From positions 1 to 48,552 of the forward strand of contig NZ_BOON01000023.1 in the NCBI RefSeq assembly GCF_016863255.1: a DNA stretch of 48,552 bases, given 5' to 3'. The notes beneath the pieces were generated by a model that was given only the letters and a program-made list of their open reading frames with translations, did not search any database and had not been told where the DNA came from. Source of the stretch: Planosporangium mesophilum. Its GTDB lineage: Bacteria; Actinomycetota; Actinomycetes; Mycobacteriales; Micromonosporaceae. Of the stretch, positions 41,560 to 47,350 are shown in pieces; position 1 is the first letter of the stretch; each line of letters begins with the position of its first letter. A program made the position numbers and the translations under genes.

Positions 41560-41997
41560 GTGGCCCGGTTCCTGACACCCTCCTGGCTGGTGCGCCACGC
41601 GCTCATGCTGGTGCTGGTCAGTGTGTGCCTCGCAGCCGGCTGGTGGCAGATCGACCGGGCCCGTGGCGGCAATACGCTCAGCTTCGGGTACGCGCTGGAG
41701 TGGCCACTGTTCGCGGCGTTCATCGTCTTCGTCTGGTACAAGGAAGTCCGTGCTGAGCTGCGCAAAGGCGAGCCCGAGCCGGACCCTGAGCCGACCGAGG
41801 CGGTCCCGGCGGACCTCGCCGCGCTGCCCGGTTACATCCCGTTCGACGCCACAGTGCCGGCCCGGGCCACCCCGGCGCGGCCGCAGCTGGGGGCCGACGA
41901 CGGCGACCCGGACCTGGTGGCGTACAACCGGTACCTTGAATGGCTGGCCGCCAACCCGGGCCGCCGGCCCAGCGAGTACCCCCGATCGGAAGGATGA
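41560..41997 (+). CDS. Small two-helix membrane protein
   Basis: 145 aa. Hydrophobic segments at about 12-28 (HALMLVLVSVCLAAGWW) and 46-60 (WPLFAAFIVFVWY), followed by a charged, Pro-rich cytoplasmic tail with a conserved-looking end (DPDLVAYNRYLEWLAANPGRRPSEY). Similar proteins precede DUF3817 genes in many actinomycetes, as here, but their role is unknown. The GTG at 41560 lies 7 nt after TACGCT (41547-41552) with no Shine-Dalgarno site, suggesting a leaderless start. It forms an operon with the next gene. Confidence 0.82.
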   Translation: MARFLTPSWLVRHALMLVLVSVCLAAGWWQIDRARGGNTLSFGYALEWPLFAAFIVFVWYKEVRAELRKGEPEPDPEPTEAVPADLAALPGYIPFDATVPARATPARPQLGADDGDPDLVAYNRYLEWLAANPGRRPSEYPRSEG

Positions 41998-42002
41998 CCT
42001 TC
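41989..42002 (+). promoter_or_regulatory. Hairpin hiding the ribosome-binding site of the DUF3817 gene
   Basis: GAAGG (41989-41993) pairs with CCTTC (41998-42002); the loop ATGA includes the TGA stop of the upstream gene. The left arm is most of the GGAAGG ribosome-binding site for the GTG at 42004. Translation of the upstream gene would open the hairpin, so the two genes are probably coupled. Confidence 0.45.
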
Positions 42003-42003
42003 A

Positions 42004-42348
42004 GTGGAGTCCGCCCTCAAGCGCTTCCGCGTGGCCGCGTACGTCGTCGGGGTCTTCCTGTTGATCCTCACGCTCGTGGCGATGCCCATGAAGTACCTAG
42101 GTGACGACAAGACGCTGATCGCCATCGTCGGACCGATCCACGGCTTCCTGTACATGGTCTATCTGGTCGTCGCGTTCCACCTCGCGGCGCTGGCCCGCTG
42201 GCCCTTCAAGTACACGCTGGGTGTGCTGCTCGCGGGGACGATCCCGTTCCTGTCGTTCGTCGCGGAGCGCAAGGTGACGCACCGCGTGCAGGCCGCCCAG
42301 GCGGCCGCCGGGGCGGAGCCGGTCAGGTCGTCGTCAGCCGCCCGATGA
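42004..42348 (+). CDS. DUF3817 membrane protein
   Basis: 114 aa with three membrane helices (about 10-32, 40-60, 68-88) and a short polar tail. IVGPIHGFLYMVYLVVAFHLA is characteristic of DUF3817 (cited in part: GPIHGFLYMVY). Function unknown. The last 26 bp overlap, tail to tail, the end of the minus-strand GHKL gene (42323-42348), so the two transcripts are antisense there. Confidence 0.88.
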   Translation: MESALKRFRVAAYVVGVFLLILTLVAMPMKYLGDDKTLIAIVGPIHGFLYMVYLVVAFHLAALARWPFKYTLGVLLAGTIPFLSFVAERKVTHRVQAAQAAAGAEPVRSSSAAR

Positions 42349-42760
42349 GCGACTGAGGCTCCCACGCCAGCTTCTTCTCGAAGTGCATGATCGTGCCCTG
42401 CTTGGGGTGGTGGTCCAGCCGCACGTTCTCGGTCAGCATGCGGATCAGGTGCAGGCCGCGGCCCTCTTCGGCGTTGGGGTGCGGCATCGACGCCTGTAGC
42501 GACTCCTCGTCGTAGCCCCGGCCGCTGTCCACCACGTCGATGCCGCAGACGGCGCCCTCGATCGAGATGGTCACCTCGTACTCGTCGGAGTAGGCCGCGT
42601 GCTGCACCACGTTCGCGCAGGCCTCCGTCAGGGCCAGCTCGACGTCGTACCGGACCTCCTCGACCACGCCCAGAGCGCTCAGCGCCGACCGTACGACCTG
42701 GCGACTGATCGACACGCTCGACGTCTCCCGAGGTAGGCGAAGCTGGACTCTTACCTGCAC
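42323..42760 (-). CDS. RsbW-like GHKL anti-sigma factor/serine kinase
   Basis: 145 aa, the size of RsbW/SpoIIAB proteins. ELALTEACANVVQHA is the N-box, IDVVDSGRGYDEES the G1 box and EEGRGLHLIRML the G2 box. Such proteins hold a sigma factor and phosphorylate a STAS antagonist. No sigma gene is adjacent; the closest STAS protein is at 45120. The GTG at 42760 is chosen because GAGGGGCACAAG precedes it and the fold starts with VQVRVQLRLPRE. It lies alone, with a 340-bp upstream gap. Confidence 0.9.
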   Translation of the reverse strand: MQVRVQLRLPRETSSVSISRQVVRSALSALGVVEEVRYDVELALTEACANVVQHAAYSDEYEVTISIEGAVCGIDVVDSGRGYDEESLQASMPHPNAEEGRGLHLIRMLTENVRLDHHPKQGTIMHFEKKLAWEPQSLIGRLTTT

Positions 42761-42921
42761 CTTGTGCCCCTCACGTTCAGCCGCGGCCGTCGGTGGGAAC
42801 CGGCGGCGCGTGACAGTAGAGGTTAGTTGCGGCCACGCTATCCCGCTACACCTGGTGATGCCCGACGGCCGTCCGCGGCAAACCGAGGAGGGCAAGATCG
42901 CGGGTACGCGCCGGAACGGCG

Positions 42922-42978
42922 GAGGGTCAGCGGAGCCGACCGAAACACTGAGGGTCAGCGGTAGCGGACCGAAACCTT
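42922..42978. repeat. 28/29-bp imperfect direct repeat
   Basis: GAGGGTCAGCGG, a short variable part, then GACCGAAAC occurs twice back to back, at 42922-42949 and 42950-42978. The copies differ by one insertion and a few substitutions. It is in the 340-bp gap between the anti-sigma gene and the 44-aa gene; the first 140 bp of that gap (42761-42900) show nothing I can name apart from likely minus-strand promoter sequence. Confidence 0.75.
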
Positions 42979-43061
42979 AAGCTTCGGCGCACCTCGTCCG
43001 ATCGGTATGGTGCCGGACCCCACCACCCGACGGACCGCTCGCCGCCGGGATGGGGTCCGGC
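42969..43061 (+). promoter_or_regulatory. Palindrome, candidate promoter and 11-bp inverted repeat before the 44-aa gene
   Basis: CCGAA-N9-TTCGG (42969-42987) is a palindrome with CTTAAG at its centre. TTCGGC (42983-42988), 17 bp, TATGGT (43006-43011) is a possible promoter whose -35 box is the right arm of the palindrome. GCCGGACCCCA (43012-43022) and its exact complement (43051-43061) form an 11-bp inverted repeat with a 28-nt loop, starting at the likely transcription start. It may be a 5' structure or a protein site. Confidence 0.5.
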
Positions 43062-43099
43062 CCGCGTAACGGCGCAATGTCTCCAGGAAGGGCCCGACG

Positions 43100-43234
43100 A
43101 TGGCGCAACTATGGCTCGACCTGGCTCCGACGCTGGTCGGTGGTCTGGGCGGCGTCCTCGGCGTCCACCTGGCCGAGGCCTACCTCATCGGACCCCGGGG
43201 CATCATCCGCCGGCTGTTCCGGCGCGGCTCCTAG
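43100..43234 (+). CDS. 44-aa hydrophobic/basic small protein
   Basis: ATG at 43100 follows AGGAAGGG with 7-nt spacing, a strong ribosome-binding site, and opens 44 codons to a TAG. The peptide has a hydrophobic stretch, LAPTLVGGLGGVLGVHLAEA (8-27), then YLIGPRG and a basic end IIRRLFRRGS. This is the layout of small single-helix membrane proteins and of some toxin peptides, with the basic tail inside. The leader holds an 11-bp inverted repeat. Directly after the stop codon begins the 18-bp tandem array. No homologue comes to mind; function unknown. Confidence 0.65.
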   Translation: MAQLWLDLAPTLVGGLGGVLGVHLAEAYLIGPRGIIRRLFRRGS

Positions 43235-43323
43235 TTACGGCAGAGCGTCCGGTAACGGCAGAGCGTCCGGTAACGGCAGAGCGTCCGGTAACGGCAGAGC
43301 GTCCGGTAACGGCAGAGCGTCGC
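43234..43323. repeat. Five 18-bp tandem repeats
   Basis: GTAACGGCAGAGCGTCCG is repeated five times without gaps (43234-43251, 43252-43269, 43270-43287, 43288-43305, 43306-43323). Units 2-4 are identical, the first has GTT and the last ends CGC. The array starts on the last base of the 44-aa gene and ends 16 bp before the stop of the convergent SnoaL-like gene. Confidence 0.95.
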
Positions 43324-43339
43324 CCACGGTGCCGAGTTG

Positions 43340-43816
43340 CTACAGCAGCGAGTCGGACGGGGCGAGCTCGTCCATCTCGCGGCCACCGGCAAAGGCCTCC
43401 TCGCCCACCGTGCCGCCCTCGTCGGAGTCGTAGTCCATAGCGATCCGCCAGACACCGTTCCGCTTGCGGCAGACGGTGTGGAACCTCCCGTACCAGAGCC
43501 GCTCGTCGGTGTCCGGGTAGGTCAGTGCGAGCCGGTACACACCCCGCTCGGACGAGGCCTCGTCGCCGGTGTGCCGCTCGGAGAACCGGAACCGGATGTC
43601 GAGGGCGCCCTCCTGCACCGCGACCCACTGGAACCACTCGCGAAGGCGCTCCGCGTACTCCTCGAAGCCGCCGACCCAGCCGCCGTTGCCCTCCACCCGG
43701 ATCACGTCGGGGGAGTGCAGCGCGATGAAGGCTTCCGCGTCACAGGACGCGTACGCGGCGGAGAACGGGATCCAGACGTCACGATTGAGCTCGGTGAGCA
43801 GGTCCGCATTCGCCAA
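43340..43816 (-). CDS. SnoaL/nuclear-transport-factor-2-like domain protein
   Basis: 158 aa. NRDVWIPFSAAYASCDAEAFIALHSPDVIRVEG is a typical NTF2/SnoaL-like start (cited by ends), followed by a curved beta-sheet pattern to IAMDYDSDEGG. Proteins of this fold bind or isomerise small molecules, and many have unknown ligands. The TTG at 43816 is chosen because AAGGAGGGG lies 8 nt upstream; the longer open frame to 43903 would run through repeats and be cysteine-rich, unlike the family. The last residues are acidic. Confidence 0.8.
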   Translation of the reverse strand: MANADLLTELNRDVWIPFSAAYASCDAEAFIALHSPDVIRVEGNGGWVGGFEEYAERLREWFQWVAVQEGALDIRFRFSERHTGDEASSERGVYRLALTYPDTDERLWYGRFHTVCRKRNGVWRIAMDYDSDEGGTVGEEAFAGGREMDELAPSDSLL

Positions 43817-43844
43817 CCGGATCGCCCCTCCTTGTGCCACAAGG

Positions 43845-43880
43845 CCCTCGGTGCCATAAAGACACTCGGTGCCACACCGA
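43845..43880. repeat. 18-bp direct repeat pair upstream of the SnoaL-like gene
   Basis: CCCTCGGTGCCATAAAGA (43845-43862) and CACTCGGTGCCACACCGA (43863-43880), with a partial third copy (CACTCG, 43881). A related TGTGCCACAA lies at 43834-43843. These are 20-60 bp upstream of the ribosome-binding site and could be a tandem operator or a promoter duplication. Confidence 0.6.
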
Positions 43881-43955
43881 CACTCGCGGCCGTACGTTAA
43901 CACCGTGCGGTGAGGACTGTTAAGAGCCAGTGGTACCGGTTCGTGACGGGGAGCG

Positions 43956-44456
43956 TCACCCCCGCGGCAGTGGGTGCAGCGTCACGTCCAGCAGTTCGCC
44001 GTCGCGGATCTCGGCAGTCAGGTACGTGGCGACCGGCTGGCGGCGCCGGTCCGTGGGGGAGCCGGGGTTGAGCAGGCGCAGACCCCCCGGTGCGACGCTG
44101 TCCCAGGGGATGTGGCTGTGGCCGAAGACCAGGACGTCGGTATCGGGGAAGCGCTCGGCGCACCGGCGCTCCCGGCCGAGGGCCGGCCCGGTCTCGTGGA
44201 CCACGGCCAGCCGCAGCCCGGCCAGCCCGACCCGCGCCACCTCGGGCAGCCGGGCGCGCAGCGGTGGGCCGTCGTTGTTGCCGTACACGCCGACGACCCG
44301 GGCGGCGCGCTCCTCCAACCGGTCGAGCAGCGCGACGTCGACCCAGTCGCCGGCGTGTACCACCACGTCGGCGGCGTCGATCGCGTGCCAGAGTGGCTCG
44401 GGCAGGTCACGGGCCCGCTTCGGTACGTGGGTGTCGGCGGTGAACAGGACCTTCAC
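43956..44456 (-). CDS. YfcE/MJ0936-type metallophosphoesterase
   Basis: 166 aa, a single calcineurin-like domain. Metal-ligand motifs: ADTHVPK, HAGDWVD, GVYGNNDGP and FGHSHIPW, with VHETG between. These small enzymes hydrolyse phosphodiesters in vitro; the physiological substrate is often unknown. The GTG at 44456 is 17 nt after the stop of the upstream gene, so both are likely one transcript. Confidence 0.92.
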   Translation of the reverse strand: MKVLFTADTHVPKRARDLPEPLWHAIDAADVVVHAGDWVDVALLDRLEERAARVVGVYGNNDGPPLRARLPEVARVGLAGLRLAVVHETGPALGRERRCAERFPDTDVLVFGHSHIPWDSVAPGGLRLLNPGSPTDRRRQPVATYLTAEIRDGELLDVTLHPLPRG

Positions 44457-44472
44457 AGCACCGGATCCTTGC

Positions 44473-45009
44473 TCAATACTGCTCCCGGACGGCCCGCCAG
44501 CGCGGGCCCATCCGGGCGCCGAGATCGGCGAGGAAGGCCGGCGACAGCGACGGCCAGTTGTTGAACCGGACCGCGAGCTCGCCCACCAGGTACCCGTCCG
44601 GCCACTCGCCCAGCGGGCGCACCGCCGCGCAGCCGCCGCAGGTCACCCGCGGCTCGGTACCGTCCAGCCACGGCCGGATCAGGCCCTCCAGGGTCGCCTC
44701 GGCCAGTTCGTACCCGCAGTCCGGGCAGGCGGGGGCCTCGTGCGGTGACGTGTCGCGGTAGAGCTCGCGCTCGACGAGGATGTCGACGCCGTTGTTGGCG
44801 AGGGTGTAATCGGTGTCGCTGAAGCCGGGCGCGGCGTCCGACGCCCGCGGGCCGGGCAGGTACCCGCTGGGCTGCCAGGTGCTGCCCCGCAGCGGGTTGG
44901 ACACGACCACCCCGGAGTCGAGGAGCCACCGGATGACGGCGTCGGCCCGATCGGCGGCCTCCAGGGGGCCGATCGACATCTCAACGACCGTGACGCACTC
45001 GTCACCCAC
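44473..45009 (-). CDS. Zinc-ribbon-containing protein of unknown function
   Basis: 178 aa (168 if the ATG at 44979 is used). Two CxxC pairs, CPDCGYEL and CGGCAAVR, about 45 residues apart, probably bind zinc. The flanks are EAADRADAVIRWLLDSGVV at the start and AVRFNNWPSLSPAFLADLG near the end; the whole pattern is seen in actinomycete proteins without function. The GTG at 45009 is 8 nt after TAGGCT (minus strand) and has no ribosome-binding site, so it could be leaderless; choice between the two starts is open. Confidence 0.78.
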   Translation of the reverse strand: MGDECVTVVEMSIGPLEAADRADAVIRWLLDSGVVVSNPLRGSTWQPSGYLPGPRASDAAPGFSDTDYTLANNGVDILVERELYRDTSPHEAPACPDCGYELAEATLEGLIRPWLDGTEPRVTCGGCAAVRPLGEWPDGYLVGELAVRFNNWPSLSPAFLADLGARMGPRWRAVREQY

Positions 45010-45066
45010 GGTGCACCAGCCTAGGGGGCCGGCCGGCCCTGAGCGACCCCTCGGCCAACACGACCT

Positions 45067-45098
45067 CCCTGATCGTCGGTTCAACCCCCCGATCAGGG
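45067..45098. terminator. Terminator after the STAS gene
   Basis: CCCTGATCG (45067-45075) pairs exactly with CGATCAGGG (45090-45098), loop 14 nt. It lies 22 nt beyond the STAS stop codon on the minus strand. Confidence 0.7.
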
Positions 45099-45119
45099 GG
45101 CTGTCACGGCTCCGCTCGG

Positions 45120-45500
45120 TCAGAGGCCGACGACCACCAGTCCATCCGCGTCGGCCCGGCGCGCGGCGTCGACGCTGCTGTAGACCGGGAACGTGTCGAG
45201 CAGCCCGACGATCGCCAGTACCCGGGAGATGTTCCGGTTGGGCGAGGCCAGCCGCAGGTAGCCCCCCTCGTGGAGACAATCGGTATTGGCCCGGACGAGG
45301 GTGCCGATGCCCGTCGAGTCACAGAAGATCAGGCCGGCGAGGTCCACGACGAGACGGTTGTGCCCGGTGTCGAGGAGGACGCCGAGGCGCCGCTCCAGTT
45401 CGCCGGCCGAAGCGATGTCCAGCTCGCCGGTGAGCGTGACGACCGTCGCGTCCGTACCCACGGGAACGGTCTCTCCGATGGTCTCGATGCCCAGATCCAT
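45120..45500 (-). CDS. STAS-domain anti-sigma factor antagonist
   Basis: 126 aa, single STAS domain of the SpoIIAA/RsbV type. TLTGELDIASAGELERRL is the usual start, and S62 in FCDSTGIGTLVRA is the serine phosphorylated by GHKL anti-sigma kinases. In the dephospho form it binds the kinase and frees the sigma factor. Partners could be the kinase at 42323 or the GHKL half of the fusion at 46459. GGAAGGGGCGAG precedes the ATG. A 10-bp hairpin separates it from the GAF-ANTAR gene upstream. Confidence 0.95.
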   Translation of the reverse strand: MDLGIETIGETVPVGTDATVVTLTGELDIASAGELERRLGVLLDTGHNRLVVDLAGLIFCDSTGIGTLVRANTDCLHEGGYLRLASPNRNISRVLAIVGLLDTFPVYSSVDAARRADADGLVVVGL

Positions 45501-45531
45501 TGCTCGCCCCTTCCGACGGGTGGCGTGAGCA

Positions 45532-45555
45532 TACGTGCCGGCGGACCGGCACGTA
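45532..45555. terminator. Perfect 10-bp hairpin between GAF-ANTAR and STAS genes
   Basis: TACGTGCCGG (45532-45541), CGGA loop, and the complement (45546-45555). It is 75 nt after the GAF-ANTAR stop and 32 nt before the STAS ATG. It is either a terminator or an attenuator in the leader of the STAS gene. ANTAR proteins act on RNA hairpins, though their known targets have hexanucleotide loops, unlike this one. Confidence 0.65.
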
Positions 45556-45629
45556 CGGCACGACCGTGGGCCAGTGAGACGGATGTTCAAGGAGGTGGAT
45601 CGCTCTCCGGGTCGGGTCATCGAGCGGGT

Positions 45630-46355
45630 CTAGGCGGATCGGTTTCCGATCGCGGCGACCAGTCGGTCGGCCACCTCGTGCAGCGGGGCGTGCAGGTTGT
45701 TCGACGCCTGTCGCAGCACCTCGAGAGCATCCTCGGCGGGGCAGCCCCGCTGCGCCATCACGATGCCGATCGCCCGGTTGACGCTTTCCCCGCTGGACAG
45801 TGCCTCGGAGAGGTCGGCGGCCAGACCCGCGCGGCGGCCCCGGTCGAGCACCGCCGCGAGCAGCAACCCGGCGTGCTCGGCGACCAGCATCACCGCGAGT
45901 TGGACGTCCGGGGTGAAGGCGTGCGGCCGGCCGACGTACAGGTTCAGCGCCCCGATCACGTGGTCGTCGATGTCGAGCGGCATCGACAGTACGCCGGCGA
46001 TGGCGTCGTCCACCGCGGCCTCGCGCCACTGCGGCCACCGGGGGTCGTTCGCCAGGTCGTCGGCGACGACCATCTCCCGGGTACGGATGGCGGTCAGTGC
46101 CGGGCCGTCGCCGACCTTGTACTGGATGTCGTCCACCCGGGCGGTCAGCGGGCTCGACGTGGCCTGCGTCGTCGGCGCCCCCGCCCGGATCAGGGTGATC
46201 CCGCACCAGGACTCGCCCGACACCGCCTGCGCGGTCGTGGCCACCAGGAACTCCAGCGCCTCGTCAAGGTCGTCGCTGGTGATGAGGCCGGCGGTCAGTT
46301 CCCTGAGCAGCGAGGCGATCTCGACCACGTGGAGCTGACCGTTTCCGTTACCCAT
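45630..46355 (-). CDS. GAF-ANTAR RNA-binding regulator
   Basis: 241 aa. A GAF domain covers about 20-165 (SGESWCGITLI, VGDGPALTAIRTREMVVADDL, VLSMPLDIDDHVIGALNLY). The C-terminal 60 residues are an ANTAR domain (LSSGESVNRAIGIVMAQRGCPAEDALEVLRQ, cited by SGESVNRAIGIVMAQ and DALEVLRQ). ANTAR proteins bind RNA and prevent transcription termination; the GAF part senses a small molecule. The ATG at 46355 is preceded by GGGGAG and by a hairpin (46375-46392). It has a GTTT-N14-GGGTAG promoter, fitting the STAS/GHKL neighbours. Confidence 0.93.
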   Translation of the reverse strand: MGNGNGQLHVVEIASLLRELTAGLITSDDLDEALEFLVATTAQAVSGESWCGITLIRAGAPTTQATSSPLTARVDDIQYKVGDGPALTAIRTREMVVADDLANDPRWPQWREAAVDDAIAGVLSMPLDIDDHVIGALNLYVGRPHAFTPDVQLAVMLVAEHAGLLLAAVLDRGRRAGLAADLSEALSSGESVNRAIGIVMAQRGCPAEDALEVLRQASNNLHAPLHEVADRLVAAIGNRSA

Positions 46356-46374
46356 CCCTATGTCTCCCCTCGGG

Positions 46375-46392
46375 GCGCCGGTACGCCGGCGC
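46375..46392. other. Hairpin in the leader of the GAF-ANTAR gene
   Basis: GCGCCGG (46375-46381), TACG loop, CCGGCGC (46386-46392). It lies between the promoter and the ribosome-binding site, 20 nt upstream of the ATG, so it would be in the mRNA leader and might influence elongation or translation. Confidence 0.6.
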
Positions 46393-46397
46393 TCTGC

Positions 46398-46421
46398 CTA
46401 CCCCACGGGGCTGTCGAAAAC
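46398..46421 (-). promoter_or_regulatory. Sigma-B/F-like promoter of the GAF-ANTAR gene
   Basis: Minus strand GTTT (46418-46421), 14 bp, GGGTAG (46398-46403). It gives a leader of about 35 nt. Confidence 0.55.
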
Positions 46422-46458
46422 ACGTGGCCCAGAACACGTAGCGGACAGCCGTAACCAT

Positions 46459-47229
46459 TCACGTACGCACCGCGACCTTCGCCCACACCACCTTTCCGGC
46501 GCGCATGCACGTCATGCCCCAGTCCTCGCTCAGCGCGTCCACCATGAGCAGGCCCCGGCCGTTCTCGTCGGCCGGCGTGCTGGCCCGCGGCCGTGGCAGT
46601 GAGGGGTTCTCGTCTCCCACCGAGATCTGCAGGCACCCGTGGTGCAGCGACACGGTGAGCGTCACCTCACCGCCGCCGTGCCGGACCGCGTTGGCGACCA
46701 GCTCGGTGGTGACCAGCTCCGCGGGTTCGATCAGTTCCGGTACCGACCACGAGCGGCAGACCTGGCCGAGCAGCCGCCGGGCCGCCGGCGCGGCCACCGG
46801 GGAGGCGGGCAGCGCCTCGCGCAGCCGGTACCGGGGTGCGTCGGGGTCGGCCCCGTCCCGCGCGGCGGCCACCGACGGGTACGACGCGAGGTCCGCGCCG
46901 TGCCGGCGCACGGACGCGACCAGGGCGGCGGAGGCGCCGGCGAAGACGAGCGTGCTGCCGGGCCAGACGCAGGTCTGGCAGCACAGCACGGCGAAGTCCG
47001 GCAGGCACTCGTCGTCCGCCACGGCCAGGCCGGCCACGTCGAGGACGATCACGTCCGGCTCGGCCGCCAGGCAGTCCCGCACTCCGGCCCGCAGGTCGGG
47101 TAGGCCGCCGAGATCCAGCCGCCCGCTGACGTGAACCACCGCGACCGGGAAATCGGACTCGACGGTGCAGGTGAGTGGGCGGCCGAGGGGTGAACTCTCC
47201 AGCTCCCCGGTCCATCGGTCCATGCCCAC
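46459..47229 (-). CDS. STAS-GHKL fusion regulator (antagonist-like plus anti-sigma kinase-like)
   Basis: 256 aa. Residues about 20-115 are STAS-like (VAVVHVSGRLDLGGLPDLRAGV), but where the phosphorylatable Ser/Thr normally stands the sequence is LAVADDECLPDF, without it. Residues about 135-250 are a GHKL ATPase: VTTELVANAVRHGGG (N-box), ISVGDENPSLP (G1) and ADENGRGLLMVDAL (G2). The fusion of a probably unphosphorylatable STAS domain with a kinase suggests intramolecular control. Start: the ATG at 47223 or GTG at 47229; the ATG lies 9 nt after a GGGTAG -10 box, so a leaderless start there is attractive. Confidence 0.9.
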   Translation of the reverse strand: MGMDRWTGELESSPLGRPLTCTVESDFPVAVVHVSGRLDLGGLPDLRAGVRDCLAAEPDVIVLDVAGLAVADDECLPDFAVLCCQTCVWPGSTLVFAGASAALVASVRRHGADLASYPSVAAARDGADPDAPRYRLREALPASPVAAPAARRLLGQVCRSWSVPELIEPAELVTTELVANAVRHGGGEVTLTVSLHHGCLQISVGDENPSLPRPRASTPADENGRGLLMVDALSEDWGMTCMRAGKVVWAKVAVRT

Positions 47230-47232
47230 GTA

Positions 47233-47257
47233 CTACCCGAGGGCGGGAGATCCAATC
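47233..47257 (-). promoter_or_regulatory. Sigma-B/F-like promoter of the STAS-GHKL gene
   Basis: Minus strand GATT (47254-47257), 15 bp, GGGTAG (47233-47238), so close to the start codon that the mRNA is likely leaderless. Confidence 0.55.
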
Positions 47258-47293
47258 GCCACCGTCGGTAATACCACACCACCGGGTACGGCC

Positions 47294-47318
47294 GTTTCGC
47301 TCCTAGCCGGGTGGGTAG
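47294..47318 (+). promoter_or_regulatory. Sigma-B/F-like promoter of the 96-aa acidic protein gene
   Basis: GTTT (47294-47297), 15 bp, GGGTAG (47313-47318), a complete match to the consensus. It diverges from the promoter at 47233, so both genes may be induced together. Confidence 0.65.
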
Positions 47319-47350
47319 ACAGATACGCAGCGTTATGGAAGGAGCGTTCG

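Noticed and set aside
43234-43323. The 18-bp tandem array as a CRISPR array
   Set aside because: Units are 18 bp without spacers and no cas genes are present.
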